Made by a program: the position numbers and the translations under genes. Below the pieces are notes generated by a model that searched no databases, had not been told where the DNA came from, and saw only the letters and a program-made list of their open reading frames with translations. A stretch of 64,000 nucleotides of DNA from Massilia sp. UMI-21 (lineage in GTDB: Bacteria; Pseudomonadota; Gammaproteobacteria; Burkholderiales; Burkholderiaceae_D), in contig CP063848.1 in NCBI GenBank assembly GCA_015277795.1, positions 1,302,001 through 1,366,000 of the forward strand, given 5' to 3'. This document shows positions 50,391 to 58,643 of this stretch, one piece after another (the first letter of the stretch is position 1; each line of letters begins with the position of its first letter).

Positions 50391-50671
50391 GCATCCGCTT
50401 GGTCGGCCGCGGCCGCGGCGCGCGCCAGCGCGTGCGAGGCGACCGGCACCGTCAGCGCCAGCAGCACGACCAGCGCCCCGATCCGGATCCACCAGGCGGC
50501 GGAAGGCTGCAGCACGGCCAGCCCCGCCAACATGAAGCCCAGCGCCAGGGTCGCCGCCTTGGTGGCCGCATGCTGGCGCGACAGGGCATCGGGCAGGCGC
50601 AGCAGGCCGAGCGCCGCCACCGCCAGCAGCGCCGCGCCTGTCACCATCAGCAGCCATCCGAGCGTGCTCAT
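50387..50671 (-). CDS. mrpG: Mrp antiporter subunit MrpG
   Basis: This 94-residue small membrane protein has three hydrophobic segments. The motif LLRLPDALSRQHAATKAATLALG is the MnhG/PhaG signature. It is the last gene of the Mrp operon; ATGA joins it to mrpF. The stop shares CTAG with the convergent MBL-fold gene. Confidence 0.93.
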   Translation of the reverse strand: MSTLGWLLMVTGAALLAVAALGLLRLPDALSRQHAATKAATLALGFMLAGLAVLQPSAAWWIRIGALVVLLALTVPVASHALARAAAAADQADA

Positions 50672-50934
50672 GGCGCGTCTCCGCGCCCGGCGCCGGCACG
50701 CAGCGCCGAGGCCCAGCACACGGTGCCGAAAAACGCGACCAGGGCGAAGCCGAGCGCCACGTCCAGGAAGGCCGTATTGCCGGTGCGCGCGGCGGCGATC
50801 ACGCAGGCCGCGAGGGCGCAGGCCCCCAGGATGTCTACGGCCACCAGCCGGTTGGCGCTGCCCGGCAGGCGGCGGAACGCCTCCAGCACCAGCAGCAGCG
50901 TCACACCCAACAGTATCTCGGCCCAGATCGTCAT
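50668..50934 (-). CDS. mrpF: Mrp antiporter subunit MrpF
   Basis: This 88-residue membrane protein has three hydrophobic segments and the MrpF motif RLPGSANRLVAVDILGA in the first half. It is a required small subunit of the seven-protein Na+(K+)/H+ antiporter. ATGA overlaps join it on both sides. Confidence 0.92.
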   Translation of the reverse strand: MTIWAEILLGVTLLLVLEAFRRLPGSANRLVAVDILGACALAACVIAAARTGNTAFLDVALGFALVAFFGTVCWASALRAGAGRGDAP

Positions 50935-51272
50935 GGTCCCACCTCCTTGGCGAACAGCGCCCGTACGGCGCTTTCGAACAGCGAACGGATTTCCTGCAGC
51001 GTGGCCTCGGCGGCGGCGGCGTCGAGCAGATGCAGGCGGATGCGCCCGGCGGCGACGTCGACATCGACTGCCGTGGTGCCGGGCGTGAGGCAGATCAGGC
51101 AGGCCAGCACGGTGGTGGCGGCCGGCCCCATCGGCGAGAAATGATAGTCGGCGAAACCCGGGGCGAAGCCACGCTCCGGACGCAGGATGCGCCACGAAAT
51201 CTGCCAGCCCGAGCGGGCGACCGCCGCGAACAGGCGCCACAGTAGAAGGAAGCCGGCGGCGATGCGCTTCAT
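50931..51272 (-). CDS. mrpE: Mrp antiporter subunit MrpE
   Basis: This 113-residue protein is shorter than many MrpE proteins (about 160). It has one or two N-terminal hydrophobic segments, then LACLICLTPGTTAVDVD, the core motif of the family, followed by a cytoplasmic domain with HLLDA. The N-terminal membrane part seems reduced. The overlap chain places it firmly in the operon. Confidence 0.88.
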   Translation of the reverse strand: MKRIAAGFLLLWRLFAAVARSGWQISWRILRPERGFAPGFADYHFSPMGPAATTVLACLICLTPGTTAVDVDVAAGRIRLHLLDAAAAEATLQEIRSLFESAVRALFAKEVGP

Positions 51273-52738
51273 GGCCGTCCTCCGGCGGGCGACGGCGCCA
51301 TGCTGCCGGCCGCTGCGCCCAGGAAGTCGATCAGCGGGCCGGGAAACAGGCCGATGCCCAGCGCCAGCAGCGACAGCGCGCCGCTGGCCAGCCAAGCGCG
51401 CGGCGCCAGTACGGCCGGCGCCGCGGGCTCCGGTGCGGGGGCCGGTTTCCAGAATGCCTCGATCCAGATCTTGCTCATCGACAGCAGGGTGAGGGCGCCG
51501 GTGAGCAAGGCGAACGCCATCCACAGGTAGTGCTCCTGGCCGAAACCTTCACGGACCACCAGCAGCTTGGCCCAGAATCCCGACAGCGGCGGAATCCCGA
51601 CCAGCGCAGCCGCTCCCAGCGCGAACAGGGCGGCCAGCGCCGGATCGCTGCCGGCCAGCCCGCCGATGCGGCGCAGGTCGTAGTGGCCGCCGCGGCGCGC
51701 GATCATGTCGGCGATCAGGTACAGGTTGGCCTTGACCAGGATGTGATGGATGCTGAAGAACAGCGCCGCCGCGATGCCGGCGGCGCCGCCCAGCGCCGCC
51801 GCCAGCAGGATATAGCCCATCTGGCTGACGCTATGGAAGGCCAGGATGCGGCGCAGGTCGTAGTGATAGACCGCGCCCATCACGCCCACGATCATGGTGG
51901 CCACCGCGATCCAGCCCAGGCCCTGGGCATACGCGGGCGCGCCGGCCGGGAACACCTCGCCGAGCACGCGCAGCAGCGCGAAGGCGCCGACCTTGGCCCC
52001 GAGCGCGGTGAACAGCGCCAGCACCGGCGCCGGCGCGGTCGGGTAGGCGGCCGGGAGCCAGAACAGGAAGGGGAAGGCGGCGGCCTTGATCAGGAGCGCG
52101 ACCATCAGCAGCGCGCCCAGCAGCAGGGCCAGCGGATCGGCGCCGCGCCCGGCCAGCGCGGCGCCCAGCGCCGCATAGTTGAGCTGCCCGGTCAGGCCGT
52201 ACAGTCCGGCCACCGCCGCCAGCAGCAGGACCGTGCCGAACAGGCTCAGGACGAGGTATTTCAGGCCCGCTTCGAGCTGCGCAGGCCGGCGTCCCGCCAC
52301 GATCAGCCCGAGCGCCGAGATCAGCATCACCTCGAACCAGACGTACAGGTTGAACAGGTCGGCGGTGGCGTAGGCGCCGCCGGCCCCGGCCAGCAGGCCG
52401 TGCAGCAGGGGCGGGCCGGACGGCGCCGCCAGCACCCCGCCGCGGCTTGGGTAGCCCAGCACCGCCAGCGCCAGCACGGCATTGACGGTCAACATCAGCG
52501 CGGCGGCGCGGTCGATGCGGAAGGCGATCGCGAACGGGGCCTCCCAGCCGCCGAAGCGTGCCTCCAGCGTCGCGCCGCCGATGGCGCCGTGCAGCAGCAG
52601 CAAGGCGCACAGCAGCAGCAGGGAGGCGCCGGCCAGGCTGGCGGCGCGCTGGCGCGCCGGGCGCCGGGCCAGGCCGAGCGTCAGCGCCGCCGTGAGCAGC
52701 GGCACCAGCACCGGCGACGCGGCCAGCACCCCGTTCAT
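51269..52738 (-). CDS. mrpD: Mrp antiporter subunit MrpD
   Basis: This 489-residue polytopic membrane protein is homologous to the NuoM/NuoN proton-pumping subunits of complex I. About fourteen hydrophobic segments are seen, with the lysine/glutamate-bearing helices (YVWFEVMLISALGLIV; LIKAAAFPFLFWLPAAYPTAP) that form the ion channel. HSVSQMGYILLAAALGG is also conserved. Confidence 0.95.
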   Translation of the reverse strand: MNGVLAASPVLVPLLTAALTLGLARRPARQRAASLAGASLLLLCALLLLHGAIGGATLEARFGGWEAPFAIAFRIDRAAALMLTVNAVLALAVLGYPSRGGVLAAPSGPPLLHGLLAGAGGAYATADLFNLYVWFEVMLISALGLIVAGRRPAQLEAGLKYLVLSLFGTVLLLAAVAGLYGLTGQLNYAALGAALAGRGADPLALLLGALLMVALLIKAAAFPFLFWLPAAYPTAPAPVLALFTALGAKVGAFALLRVLGEVFPAGAPAYAQGLGWIAVATMIVGVMGAVYHYDLRRILAFHSVSQMGYILLAAALGGAAGIAAALFFSIHHILVKANLYLIADMIARRGGHYDLRRIGGLAGSDPALAALFALGAAALVGIPPLSGFWAKLLVVREGFGQEHYLWMAFALLTGALTLLSMSKIWIEAFWKPAPAPEPAAPAVLAPRAWLASGALSLLALGIGLFPGPLIDFLGAAAGSMAPSPAGGRP

Positions 52739-53121
52739 GGCAATTCTCCCGGATCGCCGTTCGCGCGCGCCGGCGGCTCGGCCAGTTCCAGCGCGTCGGC
52801 GTCGGCGCGCTCGTCATGCGCCGCCAGCGCCAGCGCCAGGGCGATGGCGAAACAGGCAAAGGCGAAGCCGATCACGATCGCGGTCAACACCAGCGCTTGC
52901 GGCACCGGGTTGGCGACCAGTCCGGGCGGCGCGGCGGCGCCGGCGGCAAGCAGCGGCGGCGCGGCCTGTTCCAGGCGTCCGGCCGCGAACGCAAACAGGT
53001 TCACTGCCGAGCCGAGCAGGGCCAGGCCGACCGCGATCGATATCAGGTCGCGCGAGCTCGCCAGGTACAGGCCGCTTGCCGCCACCACGGCCACGCTTGC
53101 CGCAATCGCCCATTCGATCAT
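52735..53121 (-). CDS. mrpC: Mrp antiporter subunit MrpC
   Basis: This 128-residue NuoK-like membrane protein has three hydrophobic segments and the motif NPVPQALVLTAIVIGFAFAC. The C-terminal tail is acidic and alanine/glutamate-rich. It overlaps mrpB and mrpD by ATGA. Confidence 0.94.
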   Translation of the reverse strand: MIEWAIAASVAVVAASGLYLASSRDLISIAVGLALLGSAVNLFAFAAGRLEQAAPPLLAAGAAAPPGLVANPVPQALVLTAIVIGFAFACFAIALALALAAHDERADADALELAEPPARANGDPGELP

Positions 53122-53543
53122 CGCAGATTCTCCAGCAAGCGCAGGCAGAAGCCGCCGAGCGCGCCCCAGACGCACAATGCCACGCCGAGGTCGAACAGCA
53201 GCACGGTGGAGAGCTTGAGCGCCAGGTCGCCGGCGCCCAGTTCGCCCCACCAGTGGGTCAGGAAGTCCTGCCCCAGCGCCAGCGCCGGCAGGCCGCTGGC
53301 CGCCGCCAGCGCGAGGCCAAGCGCGCTCAGGCCGAGCGGCGCGAGCGGCAGGCGTGCGCGTGCCGCCGCGCTGCCGAACACCAGGGCGTGGGCGGCGCTT
53401 GCCGCCACCGCCACCAGGGCGGCAACGAAGCCGCCGCCCGGCGCGTTATGGCCGCGCAGCAGCAGCCACAGGGCGGCCGCCAGCATGATCCAGTACAGCG
53501 TGGACACGGCGTTTTCCAGCACGATCGAGCGATCCGGATTCAT
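53118..53543 (-). CDS. mrpB: Mrp antiporter subunit MrpB
   Basis: This 141-residue membrane protein has about four hydrophobic segments and the family motif RGHNAPGGGFVAAL. It is a separate gene here rather than fused to mrpA. It overlaps both neighbours by ATGA. Confidence 0.94.
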   Translation of the reverse strand: MNPDRSIVLENAVSTLYWIMLAAALWLLLRGHNAPGGGFVAALVAVAASAAHALVFGSAAARARLPLAPLGLSALGLALAAASGLPALALGQDFLTHWWGELGAGDLALKLSTVLLFDLGVALCVWGALGGFCLRLLENLR

Positions 53544-55795
53544 GGGGCATTCCTCCTGCGGCGCAGGCGGCGCGCCAGCGGCCGTGCCGCCAGGGCCGCC
53601 AGCATGAGCACGGCGATCTCGCCGAGCGTGTCGAGGGCGCGGAAGTCGACGATGATGACGTTGACCACGTTGCGTCCGTGCGCCTGCGGCACGCTCTGCG
53701 CCAGGAAGTACTCGGACATGGCGGCATCGAAGGGCCGGTCGCCCAGCGCCAGCAGCGCGGCGCCGAGCAGCAGCCCAAAGGCCAGGGCGATGCCGGCCCG
53801 CCAGGCGCCGGCACGGCCGGCGTCCGCGTGCTGCCGCGGGCGGTAGCGGTGCAGCGCCACCGCGGCCACCGCCACGAACACGGTCTCCACGACCAGCTGG
53901 GTGAGGGCCAGGTCGGGCGCGCCGCGAAACAGGAACACGATCGCGCTGCCGGCCCCGACCGCGCCGGTGGCGAGCAGGCGCTGCAGGGTGTCGCGGCCGC
54001 GCACGGCCAGCCCGGCGCCGAGGATGATGGCCAGGCAGCCGGCCAGCACACCCGCTCCGTCCGCGCCGGCGGCCCGCGGCGCGCCGAACGACAGGCCAAA
54101 GGCCCAGGGAGCGGCGAACAGCACCGTGGCGGCGGCGCTCAGGCCCAGGTAGCGGCCCAGGCGGCCGGACTGCAGGGCGCCGATCAGCATGCCGGCCCCA
54201 TGCTTGAGGCCGCGCAGCGCGGCGCCGTAGGCGGCGGCAGGGCCGGCGCGGTCGAGGAAGCGCAGCCGCTCGAGCAGGCGGTGCAGGCGGTTCCAGCCGA
54301 CATAGACCGCCGCCCCGACCGCCCACACGATGGCGAAGCCCTCAAGGCGCAGCAGCCACTCGGGGGCCAGGACTGCATCGGCGCGCTGCAGGCCGGGTGC
54401 GATCATGCGCGCGGCGTCGGTCACCAGGGTTTCGGCCAGCGACGGGAACAACCCCAGCGCAATGCCGAGACCGGCCAGCGCCAGCGGCGGGACCGTGAGC
54501 CGCCAGCCGCCCTCGTGCGGCGCATGGCCGGCGGGATGTTCCGGCCGGCCGAAGAAGATGCGCACTGCCGCCACGCTCGCGACCGCCACGCCGACCGTGC
54601 TCACCAGCAGGCTGGCGCCTTCGACCACCCACAGCACGTCGCTGACTTCCTTGGCCGCCTTGACGCTGTCCTTGGCGATGAAGCCGATGGTGGCCGGCAG
54701 CCCGGCCATCGAGACCCCCGCCAGCAGCGCCGCCAGCGCGGTGGCCGGCATGCCGTGGCGCAGTCCGCGCAGGCGGTCGATCAGGCGGGTGCCGGTGGCA
54801 TGGTCGATGTTGCCGGCGACGAAGAACAGCGGCGCCTTGTACAGCGCATGGGCCAGCAGGAACGCCGCGAAGGCGAGCGCGCCGAGTTCGTTGGGCAAAC
54901 CGATCAGCACGGTGAGCGTGCCCAGCGCCGAGACGGTGGACCAGGCCAGGATGCGCTTCAGGTCGCGTTCGCGCGGCGCCTGCACCGCCCCCCACAGTGC
55001 GGTGAGCGTGCCGATCGCCAGCAGCGTGCCTTCCCACCAGGGCACCGCCCCCATCGCCTCGTCGAAGCGGGCCATGACGTAGACCCCGAGGTTGACCATG
55101 GTGGCCGAGTGCAGGTAGGCCGAGACCGGGGTCGGCGCCGCCATCGCCCCCGGCAGCCAGAAGTGGAAGGGGAACTGGGCCGACTTGGTCATGGCGCCCA
55201 GCAGCACCAGCGCGGCGCCGGCCTGGAAGCGGGTGTCGGCCAGCACGGCCGGGTCGAGCCGGGCCAGGTCGCTCAGGCGCAGGCCGGGCGCGGCCAGCAG
55301 GATCAGGACGAAGCCGGCCAGCAGGGCCAGCCCGCCGGCGCCGGTGACCAGCAGCGCCTGGCGCGCGCTGTCGCGGCTGTCGGGATGGCCGTGCTCGAAG
55401 CCCACCAGCAGGAAGGACAGCAGGCTGGTCGCTTCCCAGAACAGCAGCAGGAGCAGCAGGTCGTCGGCCAGGATGGCGCCGCCCATGGCCAGCATGAAGG
55501 CGATCAGCAGCGCCATCAGCTGGCCGAGCCGCGCATGGCCGCGCAGGTAGCCGGGCGCATAGGCCAGCACCGCGGCGCCGACGGCGCACACCAGCAGCAG
55601 GAACAGGCGCGCCAGGCCGTCGGCGGCGAAGCCGAGCCGGATGCCGAGCGGGGCCACCCACGGCATCGACCAGCTGGCCAGCTCGCCCGGCAGGGCCGCC
55701 ACCGCCGGCAGCAGCGCCAGCGGCAACAGCCAGGCCCAGCGGATCCAGGCCGCCTGGGGCATGCTTGCCTGTGCTGCCTGTGCTGCCTGTGCCAT
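53540..55795 (-). CDS. mrpA: Mrp antiporter subunit MrpA
   Basis: This 751-residue NuoL-like channel subunit is the largest of the complex. Key helices include LLLFWEATSLLSFLLVGFEH, MTKSAQFPFHFWLPGAMAAPTPVSAYLHSATMV (split across two helices) and the IGFIAKDSVKAAKE loop. The C-terminal part has the MbhD/MbhE-like regions (GAPDLALTQLVVET; VVNVIIVDFRALDTLGEI). The N-terminus has an AQAAQAAQA run from three 9-bp repeats; an in-frame ATG at 55762 is an alternative start. It follows the CaCA antiporter gene by 32 bases. Confidence 0.95.
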   Translation of the reverse strand: MAQAAQAAQASMPQAAWIRWAWLLPLALLPAVAALPGELASWSMPWVAPLGIRLGFAADGLARLFLLLVCAVGAAVLAYAPGYLRGHARLGQLMALLIAFMLAMGGAILADDLLLLLLFWEATSLLSFLLVGFEHGHPDSRDSARQALLVTGAGGLALLAGFVLILLAAPGLRLSDLARLDPAVLADTRFQAGAALVLLGAMTKSAQFPFHFWLPGAMAAPTPVSAYLHSATMVNLGVYVMARFDEAMGAVPWWEGTLLAIGTLTALWGAVQAPRERDLKRILAWSTVSALGTLTVLIGLPNELGALAFAAFLLAHALYKAPLFFVAGNIDHATGTRLIDRLRGLRHGMPATALAALLAGVSMAGLPATIGFIAKDSVKAAKEVSDVLWVVEGASLLVSTVGVAVASVAAVRIFFGRPEHPAGHAPHEGGWRLTVPPLALAGLGIALGLFPSLAETLVTDAARMIAPGLQRADAVLAPEWLLRLEGFAIVWAVGAAVYVGWNRLHRLLERLRFLDRAGPAAAYGAALRGLKHGAGMLIGALQSGRLGRYLGLSAAATVLFAAPWAFGLSFGAPRAAGADGAGVLAGCLAIILGAGLAVRGRDTLQRLLATGAVGAGSAIVFLFRGAPDLALTQLVVETVFVAVAAVALHRYRPRQHADAGRAGAWRAGIALAFGLLLGAALLALGDRPFDAAMSEYFLAQSVPQAHGRNVVNVIIVDFRALDTLGEIAVLMLAALAARPLARRLRRRRNAP

Positions 55796-55827
55796 CGCGT
55801 TCCCCTGTCAGGATGGTCGGGTCGGGT

Positions 55828-56913
55828 TCAGGCGCGGCGGCGGTGCCGGACCTGCCATTCGCGCCAGGCCACCACCGCCAGCGTCAGGGCGAGCAGCGGC
55901 AGCACGGCCGTCATCATCACCGCGCTGTACGGGTGCAGCGCATCGTGTTGCTGGGCCGCCAGCAGCACGTACGCCATGTAGGCCGCATACAGGCCCAGGA
56001 ACAGGGCGCCCTCCCAGCGCGCAATCAGGTTCCCGGTGAAGAACACCGGCAGGCAGGCGAGCGCCACCGCGATCATGACCGGAAAATCGAAAGCGAGGAT
56101 CGAGGGGGCGACCGCGATCCCGGCCGGACTCACCGCGCTGGTCAGGCCCAGCACCGCAAGGATGTTGAAGATATTGCTGCCGATCACGTTGCCGACCGCG
56201 ATGTCGCGCTGGCCGCGCAGCGCGGCGACGATCGAGGTGGCCACTTCCGGAAACGAGGTGCCGGCCGCGACGATCGTCAGGCCGATCACCAGCTCGCTGA
56301 CCCCGAATGCCTTGGCGAAGCTGACCGCCGCCTCGACCAGCCAGTTGGCGCCCAGCACCAGCAGGCCGAGCCCGGCGCCGACCAGCAGCAGCTGCACGGC
56401 CGGGTGGCCTGCCCAGCCGGCGGCAGGCGCGGGCAGGTCGTCGGCCGGGCCGGCGCCGTCTGCCGGCTGGCGGCGCGACTGGCGGATCAGGAAAACGAGG
56501 TAGGCGACCAGCAGGCCCACCATCAGCACGCCGTCGGCGCGGCCGATGTGGCCGTCGGCCGCCAGCGCCAGCAGCAGCAGCGAGATGCCGATCATGACCG
56601 GCACTTCCTGGCGCACCAGCTGGCGCGCTACCAGCAGGGGAGTGATCAGGGCCGAAACACCGAGGATGAACAGGATGTTGAAGATGTTGCTGCCCACCAC
56701 GTTGCCAAGCGCCAGGTCGGCGCGGCCGGAGAAGGAGGACTGCACGCTGATCGCCAGCTCCGGCGAACTGGTGCCGAAGGCGACCACGGTGAGCCCGACC
56801 ACGAGGGGGGAAATGCCGAACGAGAGCGCGAGCCGGGAAGCGCCGCGCACCAGGGCTTCGGCGCCGGCGACCAGCGTGACCAGGCCGAGCAGGAACATGA
56901 GTACCGTCATCAT
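55828..56913 (-). CDS. CaCA-family Ca2+(Na+)/H+ or Na+/Ca2+ antiporter
   Basis: This 361-residue inner-membrane protein has two homologous halves, each with an alpha-repeat: VAFGTSSPELAISV ... LGNVVGSNIFNILFI and VAAGTSFPEVATSI ... VGNVIGSNIFNILAV. These are the signatures of the YrbG-like K+-independent group. It lies 32 bases upstream of mrpA in the same direction, so it may be the first gene of an eight-gene cation-antiport operon. Confidence 0.93.
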   Translation of the reverse strand: MMTVLMFLLGLVTLVAGAEALVRGASRLALSFGISPLVVGLTVVAFGTSSPELAISVQSSFSGRADLALGNVVGSNIFNILFILGVSALITPLLVARQLVRQEVPVMIGISLLLLALAADGHIGRADGVLMVGLLVAYLVFLIRQSRRQPADGAGPADDLPAPAAGWAGHPAVQLLLVGAGLGLLVLGANWLVEAAVSFAKAFGVSELVIGLTIVAAGTSFPEVATSIVAALRGQRDIAVGNVIGSNIFNILAVLGLTSAVSPAGIAVAPSILAFDFPVMIAVALACLPVFFTGNLIARWEGALFLGLYAAYMAYVLLAAQQHDALHPYSAVMMTAVLPLLALTLAVVAWREWQVRHRRRA

Positions 56914-57085
56914 TGCTGCTCCTTGTTATGCGGGAGGGGCGACGCGGACTGCTTGCAGAGGATTATATGCCTGTGCGGCCGCGCATCGCCGCCGGCAAGG
57001 CATACCGGCCAGGTCCAGGCCGGGGTGCGGGGGCAGGGCAGGACGAGCAGGTCCATGGCATCTCCGGTCGGGGATCAGGCCGGCC

Positions 57086-57508
57086 TCAGCCGGCCAGGGC
57101 GCGGGCAGGGGCGGTGGCCTCGTCCTGGCCGAACCAGGCGCGCGCCGCGCGCCGCACCAGCGTGGTCTCGCGATCGTCGAGATGACCGTCGGCCTCGATG
57201 ATGTCGACCATGGTCTTCCACAGGCAGATCTGGAGGAGCGGATCGCGGATGTCGCGCAGCAGGGCGTCCAGCAGGGCCGGTTCGATTTCGACCATGCCGG
57301 CATGCCGGTTGGCGGCGGCGCCCAGCAGGTCTTCGCACAGTTCGCGCAAGGTGGTGTCGAAGGTGTCGTCGTCAACCTTGACCTGCTGCAGGAAGCTCGA
57401 CCCGTGCATGGTGCGCACTTCGGACGGACTGACATGGCCGTCGACGATCATGGACAGGGCCAGGATGCGGCTCACTGCGGCGGGACTGTTGGCGGGATAA
57501 GTGTGCAT
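57086..57508 (-). CDS. TerB-like protein
   Basis: This 140-residue cytoplasmic all-helical protein resembles the TerB/DjlA-N domain family: two acidic repeats, LALSMIVDGHVSPSEVRTMH near residue 16 and MVDIIEADGHLDDRETTLVRRA near residue 103, each with a D-G-H acidic loop that could bind metal. The exact function is unknown. It is divergent from the NhaR-like gene and upstream of the cation antiporter genes. Confidence 0.75.
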   Translation of the reverse strand: MHTYPANSPAAVSRILALSMIVDGHVSPSEVRTMHGSSFLQQVKVDDDTFDTTLRELCEDLLGAAANRHAGMVEIEPALLDALLRDIRDPLLQICLWKTMVDIIEADGHLDDRETTLVRRAARAWFGQDEATAPARALAG

Positions 57509-57568
57509 GGCGACCTCGGTGATGTGAAAGTGAAATCACTATAGGGCCGCGCAATTATTAAGTAAAAT

Positions 57569-57589
57569 CGATTAATCTTTCGCGAATCG
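57569..57589. promoter_or_regulatory. LysR-type operator (ATT-N11-AAT)
   Basis: CGATT (57569-57573), 11 bases, and AATCG (57585-57589) form the T-N11-A interrupted dyad typical of LysR-family binding sites. It lies 32 bases before the nhaR-like ATG in the divergent intergenic region. It could serve autoregulation and control of the TerB-like gene. Confidence 0.6.
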
Positions 57590-57621
57590 TAAGTTTTATT
57601 GATTTTTATCCGGATGCCCCC

Positions 57622-58521
57622 ATGCTCAATTACAAGCACCTTCATTACTTTCACGCCGTGGCCACGCTGGGAACCGTGGCGCGCGCGGCCGAACAACTGC
57701 ACGTGACGGCGCAGGCGATCAGCATGCAGTTGCAGGTGCTGGAAGACCAGCTGGGCGAGAAGCTGTTCCAGAAGAAGGGCAGGCTGCTGGCGCTCACCGA
57801 GGCCGGCAAGACCGTGCTGCGTTACGCCGAGCAGATCTTTGACCTCGGCAACGAGCTCGAACAGGCGGTGCGGCGCGGCATGTTCACGGGGGACGAGACG
57901 CTGCGGGTCGGCATTTGCGACGTGATCGCCAAGACCATGGCCTTCCGCCTGCTGCAACCGGCGCGCGAAGCCGGCCTGGCGATGCGCCTGATCTGCCGCG
58001 AAGGCCGCTTCGAGGACCTGGTGCTCGACCTCACCACGCACAAGCTCGATCTGGTCATCGCCGACCAGGGCCTGCCGACCGGCGGCGCGGTGCGGGGCCA
58101 CACCCGGCTGCTCGGTTCGAGCACCCTGACCGTGCTGGGCCACCCCGACCTGTGCCGGGCCTGGCATGGCGACTTTCCGCAACGCCTGAAGCACGCGCCC
58201 TTTCTCCTGCCGGGGCAGGAGGCGGCCATCCACAGCCAGCTGAAAAGCTGGTTCGAAACCCATGAGTTGCGGCCGATCACGGTGGGCGAATTCGATGACG
58301 GCGCGCTGCTCAAATCCTTTGCCCGCGCCGGCACCGGCTTCATGGTGACGCCGACGGTGCTGGCCGACATCGTGGCGGCCGAGAACGGCCTGGAGGCGAT
58401 CGGCACCATCGACGGCATCGTCGAGCATTTCTACGCGGTGTCGGTGGAGCGGCGCGAGCGGCATCCGGCGGTGCGCCGCATCCTGGACGGGGCGGGGGCG
58501 ATGTTCGGCCCCGCAGCCTGA
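57622..58521 (+). CDS. nhaR: LysR-family regulator, NhaR-like
   Basis: This 299-residue protein has an N-terminal winged helix-turn-helix (LNYKHLHYFHAVATLGTVARAAEQLHVTAQAIS over two helices) and a periplasmic-binding-protein-like effector domain. The N-terminal sequence and the overall length match NhaR, the Na+-responsive activator of nhaA. Its position in a block with Mrp and CaCA antiporters supports a role in sodium or pH response. No nhaA is in this window. Confidence 0.88.
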   Translation: MLNYKHLHYFHAVATLGTVARAAEQLHVTAQAISMQLQVLEDQLGEKLFQKKGRLLALTEAGKTVLRYAEQIFDLGNELEQAVRRGMFTGDETLRVGICDVIAKTMAFRLLQPAREAGLAMRLICREGRFEDLVLDLTTHKLDLVIADQGLPTGGAVRGHTRLLGSSTLTVLGHPDLCRAWHGDFPQRLKHAPFLLPGQEAAIHSQLKSWFETHELRPITVGEFDDGALLKSFARAGTGFMVTPTVLADIVAAENGLEAIGTIDGIVEHFYAVSVERRERHPAVRRILDGAGAMFGPAA

Positions 58522-58643
58522 GATGTCTGTGACGCCAAGCAAAGGCTCCGCCACTGCGCTCGCCACCGGTGTCGTTCTGCGTCCCGGAGCAGGCGCGCCT
58601 GCCCAGAGCTGTCCGACCTGGAACAGGCGCGCGGCGGCCTGCC

